Source of the DNA: Tiliqua scincoides
Taxonomy: Eukaryota > Chordata > Lepidosauria > Squamata > Scincidae
DNA length: 64,000 nt
Direction of reading: 5' to 3'
Assembly (NCBI RefSeq): GCF_035046505.1
Contig: NC_089822.1
Coordinates: 107,649,307-107,713,306, forward strand
In this document: positions 1 through 9,990 of the stretch, piece by piece
How the letters are laid out: every line of letters starts with the position of its first letter
How positions within the stretch are numbered: position 1 is the stretch's first letter
The notes under the pieces: generated by a model
Seen by the model: only the letters and a program-made list of their open reading frames with translations
Databases searched by the model: none
What the model was told of the DNA's origin: nothing
Made by a program: the position numbers and the translations under genes

Positions 1-1499
1 ACTCAATCCCACTACTGTCTTTTGTTTAATGCCTCTTGAATAGTAAGTTTTTTGACTGCATTTTCTTTTGAATTCTCCTTGCCAAATTGTCCTTTTTCTC
101 GTACTTGATTGCTAAATCTTGTTTGATAGAGGAAGGCAACATTGTCATGAATGCAACTGGAGTCCAAAGGTTGCTGAAGCTGGCAGAGGGTGGATTTCCA
201 TTCTTTGTCCCTCTAAACGTTTTTGTCTCTCACCTGTATGGCCTGTCGTAAATAACTGCTTCATTGGCAGAGAAAATTTTATGCATATTGCTCAATAAAA
301 TCAATTTTTTCTAAAAAAATTTGAAACCTGAACCAGACAGTAGCAAACAACATTTGAGCAAGCAATCAAAAGCAGAAGGCTTGTCCTATGTGATCTCCTG
401 TCCTATGTGTCCTTCCTCTCTCCTAGGTTCTACAGCAACATTAGGAGAGACACCCACTTGGATTCAAGTTTCAAGTTTATTTGGTTTAATAGCCCACAGG
501 TCATACACCATAAATTTAAGAATTTAAAAACATGTGATAACAAAAATTTGCCACATCTACAACACAATTTTTACAGAAGCTTCTCAAAAGTAGCTTTAAT
601 TTTGCAGTAACAGGGAAGGTTGAATATTTCACCAGCCATTTCTTTAAGAATCTCTCTCTTGCCATTTCGTATTTTGAACAGTAAAAAAAGATGTGAGATG
701 GTATGCCAAGTTCTACCAAAGGACAATTACAATGTTTGTTTGAGTGTATCTTAAGAAAATGGTCCTCATCTGGGCTGTTGGAAGTGCATCACAATGTGCA
801 AGCATCTAAGATGGTTTCAGTTCAAGAACTACCAACATATTAATAAATAAAAAATGGTGGGATATTTAATTTCCAGATAAAGGGGAGCATTTGCTTCTAG
901 CCTCCTTTTGCAGGGCATCCAAGTCTTTCTTTAGCAGTTTTTCAGTAAGTGACTTCTCTCATTTAAGCTTTCCATTCTCAATAGGCCCAAATTACTTATT
1001 TTCAGCATCATTCCATTTTCACCAGCGGTGCTATTGTGCTGCCAGCGCGTTAAAGCTTTGAAGTTCTTCGACATTCAGTAGTTGGCATTTGAAACTGATT
1101 ATGTTCTTCCAAATCAAGGTTGAGATTTTTGGGAGTCCCAGTTCAAGCCATACCATTCACAGAAGCGATGCAGGGTGGTAGCAGACACCTCACAGACAAT
1201 TCAAAACAGCTTGTCTTCCAGGCGCTGTGTGATATCCTAAAGGCTGTGTTTGAACTTGGATAGTACAAATGTAGTTTGATTGAATAAAGAAACCATAAAC
1301 ACTCGTGATCATCAGAAGAGACCTGCCAGATCAGCCTGCCTAGTGCTCCTGGGAAACTTACCAGCAGTTTCTGCTGCTGTTCCCCAGCAGTGGTATTGAG
1401 TGGTAGTGTGGTGCTTTGCAGTTGTAAGTTCCACATATCAATCACAATGACTAATAACCAATGCCAGACTTATTGTCCATGAATGTGTACAATTTAAGG

Positions 1500-1872
1500 A
1501 CATCTAATCAAGTGCTTATCACCACACAGTGGGACTGCAAAAGCCCTAAACTCATTATGTGTTGTGTAAAGAAAGGGTTGCTTTGGTCTGTCCTGAATCT
1601 ATTGCCCATCCACTTCACTGGATGATCCCAAATTTAAATATTTAAATTTCTATTGTGTCTCCTCTTATTCACCTTTATGCTAAACTAAAGTGCCCCTAGC
1701 CTTTGCTCAGGGGAAGTGCTCCAATCCACTGACCATTTTGGCTGCCTATTTCTGCACCTCTTCTGACTGTGATATCTTTTTTGAAATGGGGCAACCAGAG
1801 CTGTGTATAGTGTTCCAAATATGATCACATCATAAATCACTGTCCTCATTTCACTGGAACTGGATTTGTTGT
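1500..1872 (-). mobile_element. old CR1-like LINE fragment
   Basis: Read on the minus strand, the sequence has the word order of the CR1/L2 reverse transcriptase C-terminal region and 3' part, including a stretch related to the 'HTQLWLP-HFKKD' segment. It is heavily degraded. The same fragment is seen in the inverted copy near 29,640-30,010, in the direct copy near 63,550-63,920, and more diverged near 46,170-46,590. It therefore predates all duplications in the window. Confidence 0.55.
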
Positions 1873-2290
1873 AAGAACATAAGAAGACTGCTGCTGAACC
1901 AAGTCAGAAGCCCATCTAGTCCTGCTTTCTGTACCTCACAGTGGCCCACCAGATACCTCAGGGGGCACACAAGACAAGATACCTCTATCCTGTTGTCACT
2001 CATTACCATTTAGAGACCGTCTACTTCTAAAAGCAGGAGGGTGCATACACCCAGCATAGCTTGTGATGGACCTTTCCTCCATAAATCTGGTGAATCTTCT
2101 TTAAAAAGGCCTCTAAGCCAGGTGTCATCACCTCCTGTGGCATGGAGTTCCACTGGTTAATTACATGTTGGATAAAGAACTGTTTTCTTTTGTGTCTTCT
2201 GACTCCCTGCCGTGCACTTTTAGTGGATGTCCCCTAATGTTGTAATGTTGTATTGTCAACATTTCTACCAACCCATTATTTGTTTCAACC
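1873..2290 (-). mobile_element. CR1-type LINE 3' end
   Basis: It begins with 'GTAAGAACATAAGAA', the reverse complement of the octamer-type 3' tail seen in the better-preserved CR1 at 18,461. It continues with the related 'catctagtcc..gctttctgtacctcaca' body. It sits immediately upstream of the OR-A1 coding exon, so the presumed intron of OR-A genes is partly LINE-derived. Copies are at about 29,220-29,637 and from about 63,923 to the window end. Confidence 0.6.
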
Positions 2291-2310
2291 TTGCACAGTA
2301 TTTCTATTCT

Positions 2311-2323
2311 GATTTCTTTGCAG
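2311..2323 (+). promoter_or_regulatory. predicted 3' splice site ahead of OR-A1
   Basis: A pyrimidine-rich run ending in 'TTTCTTTGCAG' lies 18 bp before the ATG. Vertebrate OR genes usually have non-coding 5' exons spliced just ahead of a single coding exon. The same site is conserved at OR-A2 and OR-A3, which supports function. Confidence 0.6.
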
Positions 2324-2341
2324 ATGTGACACCCTGAATCA

Positions 2342-3283
2342 ATGGGAGGCAGAAACAATACAGCAGTGCATGAATTTATCCTGATTGGATTCTCCAATTT
2401 CCCACATCTACGGATTGTGTTGTTTGTATCATTCTTTCTGTTATATTGGACCAGTCTAGTTGCGAATACTCTCCTAATCACAGTAATAAGGGTTGACCGC
2501 ACACTTCACACTCCCATGTATTTCTTCCTTTCTGTTCTGTCCTGTTCTGAAGTCTGCTACAGTTTCATTATAGTCCCTAAAATGCTGGCAAATCTGATAA
2601 CACAAACAAGAACCATTTCTTTTGGGGGTTGTATAGCCCAATTATTTTTTTTCAATATTTTTGCAGCTGCAAACTGCCTGCTGTTGGCAGTGATGGGTTA
2701 TGACCGTTATGCAGCCATTTGCCAACCTCTCCATTACCCAGTCCTTATGAACCAACGCTTCCGTAGGCAACTGGTGGGCTCTGCTTATATAATAAGTCTT
2801 TTTTTTACCATAATAGAAATATGGCTTATAGTGAAACTGCCATTTTGTGGGCCCAATAAGATTCACCATTTCTTCTGTGAGATGGGTCCAGTTCTTAAGC
2901 TTGCCTGCAAAAAAAGCAGCATCACTGAAATTTACATTTTCATTTTTTGCATTGTAATAATCTTTGGCTCTTTTTTGCTGGTTCTTTTGTCATATGCCCT
3001 CATCCTCAATACCATCTTCAAGATCCCCTCCACTAAGGGAAAGCAGAAAGCTTTTTCCACCTGTGCATCCCATATCACTGTGGTTGTGGTGCACTTTGGT
3101 TGTGCCTCCATCGTCTATTTAAGGCCCAAATCTACCTACTCACTGGATCAGGACATCTTCATATCTGTCAGTTACACAATGGTGACACCCTTATTGAACC
3201 CCCTGGTTTACAGCCTCAGAAACAAGGATGTGCAACTTGCCCTCAAAAATACATTAGGCAGAAGGTGTATGCCACGTGCATGA
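2342..3283 (+). CDS. olfactory receptor OR-A1 (class II, OR10/OR6-like), intact
   Basis: This is a seven-transmembrane odorant receptor of 313 aa, the usual family length, with no introns in the coding exon. Landmarks are an N-glycosylation sequon N5-N-T7, LHTPMY at 55-60 after TM1, C97 and C179 for the conserved disulphide, and MGYDRYAAIC at 118-127 (the family MAYDRY box). Further on are SY at 217-218, KAFSTCASH at 236-244, and PLLNPLVYSLRN at 283-294 in TM7. The TM1 'GN' motif is 'AN' (41-42). The extracellular loop 2 segment and 'LKLAC' point to an OR10/OR6-type receptor. The ATG follows a splice acceptor by 18 bp and is the only sensible start. The product should signal through Golf in olfactory cilia (family knowledge). 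It differs from OR-A2 by about 27 bases and from OR-A3 mostly in the 5' half. The subfamily is uncertain. Confidence 0.95.
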   Translation: MGGRNNTAVHEFILIGFSNFPHLRIVLFVSFFLLYWTSLVANTLLITVIRVDRTLHTPMYFFLSVLSCSEVCYSFIIVPKMLANLITQTRTISFGGCIAQLFFFNIFAAANCLLLAVMGYDRYAAICQPLHYPVLMNQRFRRQLVGSAYIISLFFTIIEIWLIVKLPFCGPNKIHHFFCEMGPVLKLACKKSSITEIYIFIFCIVIIFGSFLLVLLSYALILNTIFKIPSTKGKQKAFSTCASHITVVVVHFGCASIVYLRPKSTYSLDQDIFISVSYTMVTPLLNPLVYSLRNKDVQLALKNTLGRRCMPRA

Positions 3284-3465
3284 AGAGATTTATAATTCAG
3301 GATGGCAAGAACATGAGATCACGTATTTTTAGGGCCAATATAGATGCTGACCCAACAAAGAAGATTTCATCTTTATTGTAAACCAGGTCTTTCTTTCAAC
3401 ACAGAATTCTTAGTCTCTATCACACTCAGAATTATGGGTACTGCTACACAAAGAAAACACTGGTT
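3284..3465 (+). other. 3' flank / probable 3' UTR of OR-A1
   Basis: It is homologous to 28,045-28,226 (two differences seen in 182 bp) and more distantly to the sequence after OR-A3. At the position where OR-A3 has a canonical AATAAA (48,354), OR-A1 reads AACAAA. The polyadenylation site of OR-A1 and OR-A2 may therefore lie elsewhere. Confidence 0.6.
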
Positions 3466-3836
3466 CAGCAGCGTAGCTAAGAGTGGCATATGTAAGAGGG
3501 TGTAACCTTTGCACCGGGCAACAAGCTTTAGGGGGGCAAGAAGCTGAGCTTGACACTAGTGACCAAAATTGTGAAAATCTTGGAATATATGAATAATGCC
3601 ATCATATTATATATCATTGGAAAGGTAAATTAATGCAGAATGCAATGAAACAAACATTATTGAAATATCTGTATCCCATCAAACATTATGGTCAATTAAC
3701 CAGAGAATGAAAACACAACTGTTTTGTATGGAACAAAAAGTGGATTTTCTTAACTTAAAACTGACCTATGAGACTGACTGTTCTGACAGTCAATGAGATG
3801 TTATTATGATACAACTTGGGATCAGTGTTAATAAAG

Positions 3837-3860
3837 TTGTTGTTGTTGTTGTTGTTGTTG
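3837..3860. repeat. (TTG)8 microsatellite
   Basis: Eight perfect trinucleotide units lie inside the hAT element. The inverted counterpart at 27,623-27,652 has ten units, so the copies differ in length. Confidence 0.9.
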
Positions 3861-4186
3861 TAACCTTTATTGGCATATACATACATCAAAACAATATACA
3901 AATAAAATTCAAATTTATATAAGATCAGAAAATGGCTCCATAATCCATAAATGCATATCACACACAGGAAACATGGAATCAGTGTTAATAAAGTTAATAA
4001 AGTGTTAATATGAGTCAGCTCTCATTTCCACGTATCATAATACAGTTACCCTTGCTAACTGGATAAAGAGGCACTTTTTCAAGTGGTGCTCCTCTTATAT
4101 TTAGCAGGGAGAGTATAAGGGACCCCTTCACCCCAGCACAGTGTCTCTAACCAATAAGGCCAATAAGCACACTTTTAATTAATTTA

Positions 4187-4381
4187 GGGCGCAGTCCTAA
4201 CCCTTTATGTCAGTGGTTTCCAGCACTGGCAGAGCGGTGCCAATGGGACATGTGCTGCATCCTGCAGTTGGGTGTCACTCAAGGAGGCTTCCTCAAAGTA
4301 AGGAGTGTTTGTTCCCTCAGAGCTGCATTGCCCTTATGTCAGTGCTGGAAAGCACTGACATAAGGGGTTAAAATTGCACTC
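4187..4381. mobile_element. Harbinger-like MITE, 195 bp
   Basis: The terminal inverted repeats start GGGCGCAGTCCTAACCC and, at the other end, GAGTGCAATTTTAACCCC. They are flanked by the 3-bp duplication TTA (4184-4186, 4382-4384). A GGGC start and a TWA-type target are typical of PIF/Harbinger MITEs. It is nested in the hAT at 3466-4695. Its body contains a segment with TGTTTGTTCCCT that is shared with relatives at 22.9, 27.1, 45.0 and 53.8 kb. Confidence 0.65.
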
Positions 4382-4734
4382 TTACTTAATTGCATTTGAT
4401 TTTGTTGTGGGGGAGCGACAATATCTTCTTTGAACCCAGGTAGCGGATAGATGCCTTAGCTATGCCACTGACTGGGGAGAAGCAGCAGGGCAAGTGGGTG
4501 GGAGCTTCAAGGGGGAGGAGGCAGGTTTTCCTCTGATTTTCACTTTTTAAAAAGCCTGGGCTTTTTACATCACCTCTGGTTGTGACATCACTTCTGGGTT
4601 GTGACATCACTTCCACACTTCCATGAAGTGTGACATTACTTCAAAGATCATTTTGAGCTTTGCACTGGGCTATGCAATCTTTAGCTATGCCACTGCACCT
4701 GTTAATGTTATTCCAAACCTCAAACCTTGTTGAA

Positions 4735-4985
4735 CAGTGGTTCTCAAACTGGTGAGTCATGAACCAGCAGTCCCAGCTGTTACCCATTTAAGGGGCAGGG
4801 AAAGGTAGAAGGCAGCAATGCAATCCCCAGAATTGCAATGCCGTAAGGGACATACTGGCTATTTTTTAATATACCTCCATCCCTGCTGGCATCCGGGCGG
4901 GTGCAGGGAGCCCTCCAGAGCACTCTGTAGGTCTCCCTGCGCTTCTAAACACTGAAAAAACACAATCACTTCAAAGATCATTTTG
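4735..4985. mobile_element. hAT-end-like repeat remnant
   Basis: It starts with CAGTGGTTCTCAAACTGG, the classic terminal sequence of hAT/Charlie elements. The same segment lies inverted near 26,580-26,790. I could not define the far end or a target duplication. Confidence 0.45.
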
Positions 4986-5500
4986 AGCTTTAAACTCACC
5001 AATCAAATGTCTCTAAGGCTATCTCCAGCCTATGAAAAGTAAAGCCCCATCTATGATGTCAAACCCCAGCCAATGAAAAGTGTAAAACTCTTCAAACAAA
5101 GGACCCAAAATGCTATAAAGGGTCTGGTTAAGATTGACATTGGCACTCAAAGCTTTGGACAGGAGTCCCTTGAGACTCCAGTTGCTGGCAACGAAATAAA
5201 GCTTGCAGACGATCACCACTCTTGCCTACTGAGTCTTGCTTTTGAACCTTGCAACACCTTGCAACAGAACCTCAAGGGGTTGGGAAGGGCCGGGCAACGA
5301 TCCAAATGTGCGCCGACGGCAAGGGCCTGTGACATAACAGGGCCCATGAATGTCAAACGGTTGACTCAAGTAAACTGCCTGTGCAAAACGGCTGTGTCTG
5401 CTTCCGTTCTTTTTTCCGCCGATGACCGCCCTTCATTGACAGGGTAGGCGCCCCACACTCAGCGAGGTCTCCGCCCACCATAGACATTACACCACCCTAA
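4985..5500 (+). mobile_element. LTR-like fossil fragment (possible solo retroviral LTR, partial)
   Basis: The segment has LTR-like organisation: CCAAT-type motifs, then TATAAAG near 5115, then AATAAAG near 5195, followed by a short downstream region. It is shorter than its inverted counterpart at about 24,545-26,045. No coding part is visible and the family was not determined. It is an old, incomplete relic. Confidence 0.3.
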
Positions 5501-5615
5501 GTTAGCATTTACTATGTAAATAATGCCAATGCTGATCTTCAACCTATGCTTTAAGTATTTTCTTCACCAAAAGTGAGCATACTCAGGTGCTGCAAACAGA
5601 GATTAAATTCCACAG

Positions 5616-5856
5616 ATAGTGAAATTTATGCTGGATCCCAACCAGCATAAATTTCTGGAGCTCCACTTCTGGTTTTTGCTCCACTTCCAGTTTTGCAGAG
5701 GCGGGGTGCAATTGCTCCACTTTCACTTCTCAAGCTTTGGGGAGCCCTGCAGATGGTTGCGCAGGGCTCCCCACACCCCTGGGAGGCTGCAGGAAGCTCT
5801 GGTAAGTCCAGTCAAGCCCCTGCAGCCCCCTGAGCGACTGAGTTTGAAAACCACTG
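5616..5856. mobile_element. hAT remnant ending CCACTG
   Basis: The right end reads TTTGAAAACCACTG and is followed by CTCTATGA (5857-5864). That is the same target site seen beside the complete relatives at 17,802-18,112 and 35,123-35,433. The left part is rearranged with other repeat sequence, including a duplicated 'CAGCATAAATTTC'. Confidence 0.5.
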
Positions 5857-6868
5857 CTCTATGACCTTAGGTAGTATTTTTATTATATAACGTTTTGAAC
5901 CTATTGACCTTGTGCCAGTCACTATATCTTAGCATCACCTACCTCACTGGGTTGTTGAGAGGATAGAAGGAGGGAAGGAACTATATACACCACCTTGAGC
6001 TCCTTGGAGGAAGGGCAGTATGAAAATGTGAAAAATAACTAAAACATTATTACCTTGCACAAAGCTTTTGTTTGCCTTTGATTCACTGAAGCCCTGAGTC
6101 TGCCTTGCCAACTCTCTACATCTCCAATGCACACCTGTGCATTCTGGTTTGGCACAAGGCTTCTTGGTGGTTGAGACTGATCTCAGGTGTTGCCTTCCCC
6201 ACGATGGAAAGACATTCCACCTTCTTCATCATCATTTTCACTGCCTGTGCTGCCCTTTCAAAAGGCAAGAAGGGTAGAAAAGATGGAGAACTAAAGAAGG
6301 AAGGAAGGAAGGAAGGAAGGAAGGAAGGAAGGAAGGAAGGACAAGGTTATCTAGAACAGGTCCTCCCCCCCTCCCTTCATCACCATTGAAAGGGTAGCAC
6401 CAGCGGGGGCAGGGGGAGGTGAATCAGGAGAAGAATGGCAGCAGTGGCCTCTTTCCAGCCTGTTCCATCCTTTTCAAAAGGCAGGAAGGAAAGGAGAGGA
6501 AAGGTAGAGAGGAGACGGAAGAAGAACTGAGACGGGCACTCTCCAGCAGCTCTGTTTCCCTTTCCTCCTCTCTCCTTTGAAAGATGTGCAGATAAACAGA
6601 GTGGCAAGGATGGGGGCCATGCGCAGTGGCATCATTTAAGGGGTGTGAAGGTGCAGGTTGAACAGGGAGACACCATGGGGGGTTGTTTTACCATGGATGC
6701 ATTTGTGCGCCACTTGGAAGAAGTGGGACATCAAAAAACAGTCCTCACCAGTTTTTCTAATTTTTTCCTGTGGAACGTAGAGAGCTGAAACTTGTTCCCT
6801 GAACTGCTTTCAGATTGTTAGGGTTACCCCATTTTATGCACCAACAGGGCACTGTTTTAGGGCTCCTG
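5857..6868 (-). repeat. Duplicated non-coding block, copy 1 of 4
   Basis: It is the reverse complement of about 16,785-17,801. The other copies are 23,076-23,876 (direct to 17 kb) and 35,434-36,449. No gene is present; the short frames are copies of each other. It includes a long (GAAG)n tract at 6296-6341 that is far shorter in the other copies. Confidence 0.8.
6296..6341. repeat. (AAGG)n microsatellite
   Basis: There are about eleven tetranucleotide units. The equivalent tract is interrupted and shorter near 17,331, 23,407 and 35,871. Confidence 0.9.
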
Positions 6869-7371
6869 CTCCACTGGAATTGTTTCCAGATGTTACATGC
6901 CATTTTCATCTGGCTCTGTAGCATCCCTCATGTTCAGGCCTGGTCTTGAGGACCATGGCAGATTCCCTTGTGGAATGGACAGTCAGCTCTTGTTATCTGT
7001 TAGGATTCCTGGAAAACCTAGTGGATACCAAATTAGTGGATACTGAATCATTGAGCCTATGAGGAAAATGGGGTTAGTTTCCAGGGGACTGTTTTCACCA
7101 TATTCTCCATGAACTTTATGAACCCAGAGCAGCCCTCAGGTAGCCTTCCACAGACTTCTCATCATTGGCCTGTCATCATCACCAGGGTTGCGAAGGTTCA
7201 GCTGGAATCCCTGAGATGGTGCCGCCGAAGATGGTGGGGCAAGTCTGGAAATGGACGCAAATGTTTCTGGCAATTCTCCAGGGGCAAATCTGCTGTGGCA
7301 CCAGCACAGTATTAGTGGATAACAAGAAAAGAGTGGCAGATAACTGAGAGATAGGTGGCAATTCTGCTTTT

Positions 7372-7629
7372 ATTATTATTATTAACAGTATTTATATACC
7401 GCTTTTCAACTAAAAGTTCACAAAGCGGTTTACAGAGAAAAATCAAATAACTAATGGCTCCCTGTCCCAAAAGGGCTCACAATCTAAAAAGATGCAAAAA
7501 GAACACCAGCAGACAGCCACTAGAAAAGACACTGCTGGGGTGAGGTGGGCCAGTTACTCTCCCCCTGCTAAATAAAAGAGGAGCACCCACTTGAAAAAGT
7601 GCCTCTTACCCAATTAGCAGGGGACTTAT
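7372..7629 (-). mobile_element. Retroposon (SINE or LINE 3' end) with (AAT)n tail, 258 bp
   Basis: On the minus strand it ends 'AAGCGGTATATAAAT..(AAT)n', a 3' end common in reptile retroposons. It is bounded by the 5-bp duplication CTTTT (7367-7371 and 7630-7634). An identical-length copy lies at 60,384-60,641. The third copy of this region (near 43,280) has the empty site, which confirms the borders. Confidence 0.75.
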
Positions 7630-9340
7630 CTTTTCACAGATAAGCACATTCACAGATCGTGAAGTTGCATATAAAGAGAACTGACTGTATTTAGTACTTG
7701 TAGAACGTACTTAGGAACATAATACTTAGGTATTGGCAAGCCCCTTGCCAACCCCTTCTTCTATCCCCCCATCACCCCACCCCCTGTCCAAGCCCCTGTT
7801 GCCCCCAAGTTGAGGAGCAAGGGAACAATGAGTGGCTCACTGCTTTTGACTCCAGTCTTTCTCAGGCGAGAAAAGCTCTCTTACCTCAGGTAGTGCAGCC
7901 ATGGCACCAATGAATCTCCTTGGATCTACAGCCACTTTTGAGCAGGCGCAGACCCAAGGAGGCCTGTGTCCATCTGCCTAGACCGGGAAGGGGCACCGGA
8001 TACAGTGGTGGAGGCTTCCTCCATCTCCACCCCCTCCTGGGCCCGTTCCTCCGCTCCTCTTGTCTTCTCCCCACCCTCCCCATACCTCCAGAAGCTGCAC
8101 TGCTGCCCATCAGTGCAACTTACCCTGGTGGTGGCACGTTGCCCTCTTCCCAGTGCTGACACTCCCCACTCAGAGGGTGCTGTAAACATGCTTTATGGCA
8201 TGTTTATGACGTGCAGAGCCGGAGCTGGAGCTCAGCACCGGCGCTAGGGCTCCAGAGGATTGGATTCTTAAGAAACCAAAATATATTTTACAGGCCTGAG
8301 TTTTGTCTTGAGTACAGCTAGTACGAGCCAGCCTAGCTGCTTAGTGGAGATACCAAAGTTTAAGTTATGCTCCAGAGCCTTGTGGCCTGGGTCCCTGTGT
8401 GGGAGAGAGCCTATGGACAGCAAGGGCCTGTAGGGCATCCTAGTCCCTGAACTGAGGCACTGGCATGTTCAGGATGCTGGCAATACTACCAAGATTCAGT
8501 ACTTAGTCATTTGGATTTAATTGGCTAAGAACTGTACCGTGATGTCTTAAAGTACATTGTGTCCCTTTAAGACTGCAAGGAACAGAAAGACCCCAACTTG
8601 ACACTTAAGCTGAGATTTAGACCCTTAATTGTCTGAACCTAAATTGGGCATGGAAACCCCTGGACTGTTGGAAGCTGGGACAGCAGGGCCAGGGGCTGTA
8701 AGAACCTATAAGGTCCGGGTGCTTGGGTTGTGGACCAGATCCTTATTTGACACCAAAGCAGTTTCCTCCTGGCTATCATGATTGTTGTCATGTGAACAAG
8801 GACCAAGAACTAACAGCTTTATGAGGACCACCCAAGCTGTGACCAGGTCTTTCTGCACTGCTGAGGCATTGCTCTTGCCTGATCAACAGCAAACAGAACT
8901 GTAAATAGGATTTCACACCACAGTTAAGATAGGCTCTTCTTTAAACAATGAATGAAAGCTAATGCATGCTCTTCCCTTCACCCTGTGTCAGTACATGCTG
9001 CTGCAAGGCTCCTGAAGTACCCATTTAAAACAAATGGAACCAAAAAATGAACATATTGTCTTTTGGGGCTCATTGTTTTAATTCTCATTTGCATTTACTG
9101 CAAAGCAAATGAAAACAAATGGAGCGTATTCATTTTCATCTGTTTTCAAATGAAATGCACACTCTTACTCCTGATGAATCTCTGAGAAGATTAAAATCAG
9201 AGATCAAGCCTGCCTGGAAACAATGCTCTATGACTTAGTAACCCTTTCACACCTCCCCAGATGTAGTAGGGTGCCTGTGATTACTCAGTAATGAGACGTA
9301 ATGCATTTTTGCACAAGAACAAAGGCACAGTTCATAATCT

Positions 9341-9480
9341 GCCTGTTCTACCCTGCACATGCCTGATCTCAGAAGCTAAGCAGGGTCAGGCCTGGTTAGT
9401 ACTTGGATGGGAGACTGCCTGGGAATACTGGGTGCTATAGGCTTATACCATAGTCTTTTGAGGTGGAAGGTTGCCAACCA
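9341..9480 (+). mobile_element. 5S rRNA-derived SINE
   Basis: Positions 9341-9444 match vertebrate 5S rRNA with a short internal deletion near 9365. The internal promoter region is nearly intact (AGAAGCTAAGCAGGGTC, then TGGATGGGAGACTGCC) and the 5S 3' end is present. It is followed by 'ATACCATAGTCTTT..GGTTGCCAAC', which resembles the 3' tail of a LINE seen on the minus strand at about 55,697-55,742. This makes it a SINE or retropseudogene rather than a working 5S gene. The inverted copy is at about 58,496-58,635. Confidence 0.75.
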
Positions 9481-9854
9481 GTTTACAGGGCCAGCCCATC
9501 CATAAGGATGACTGAGTTGGAGGAATGGGGGAATGCCTGGGCAGGCAGGAGATGGAACAGGAAAGGGGAAGAGCAGCACTGGTGTGTACCAGGATCCAAT
9601 CCTGGTTCTCCCTCCTCTTCCCTCTCCCTTATTCTCCTTGGACCTGAACCAGCAAATGGCTGGCACAGATCCAAGGAGATCCAGCAGCTTGCCCCAGGGT
9701 AAGGGAACAAACTTCTTTTACAATGAGGAGACTTCCATGACTGCCCCCATAGGATGCAGCACATGCATCAGGATTTAGTTAGGATTGGGCTGTCAACTTA
9801 CTGATTTTTTGAGACATAGAAAATCCCCAAGAGTCTATAAGGCAGATTCAAGTA

Positions 9855-9990
9855 AGTCGTACTATACTTACTTATAGGTCTGGTACTGTAGTACATTACT
9901 GGTACTGGTACTATAGTAGTGATACTGTACCACTTATAGTAGGTATTATAAGTACATATTTATAGTATAGTCATATGGTGTTCCAGTTCT
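9855..9990. repeat. Palindrome-rich GTACT/TATAGTA low-complexity stretch
   Basis: The stretch consists of overlapping TACTATA, GGTACTG, GTAGTAC and TATAAGTAC words, many self-complementary, so several hairpins are possible. It is conserved in the copy at about 57,985-58,125. Confidence 0.6.

Larger units (their letters stand above)
1..2341 (+). repeat. 5' flank of OR-A1, copy 1 of a duplicated unit
   Basis: This is non-coding sequence upstream of OR-A1. It is present as an exact-register inverted copy at 29169-31510 (paired coordinates sum to 31,510 with no net indel), as a direct copy at about 62,010-64,000, and as an older diverged copy at 44,161-47,337. Positions 1-410 also recur at 21,727-22,146. 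About 1,500-2,300 is built of old CR1-like LINE pieces on the minus strand. The short reading frames here are conserved only because the DNA copies are recent, and none resembles a known protein. Confidence 0.85.
3466..4695. mobile_element. hAT-type non-autonomous DNA transposon, about 1.23 kb
   Basis: The ends are CAGCAGCGTAGCTAA and the reverse complement of CAGTGGCATAGCTAA. It is flanked by near-identical 8-bp duplications (CACTGGTT 3458-3465; CACCTGTT 4696-4703). The inverted copy is 26,831-28,044. The orthologous position downstream of OR-A3 (near 48,464) is uninterrupted, reading ACTGGTTAATG. No transposase frame is seen. It contains a Harbinger-like MITE and a (TTG)8 run. Confidence 0.8.

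Noticed and set aside
1143-1445. 100-codon frame conserved in three copies (also 30,065-30,367 and 63,193-63,495)
   Set aside because: It is conserved only because the surrounding DNA is duplicated. The older copy near 45.7 kb does not preserve it.
5073-5447. 124-codon frame
   Set aside because: It lies inside the LTR-like fossil and has no viral or host protein signature.
9341-9444. Functional 5S rRNA gene
   Set aside because: It has an internal deletion and several base changes, a LINE-like tail, and no tandem 5S array.
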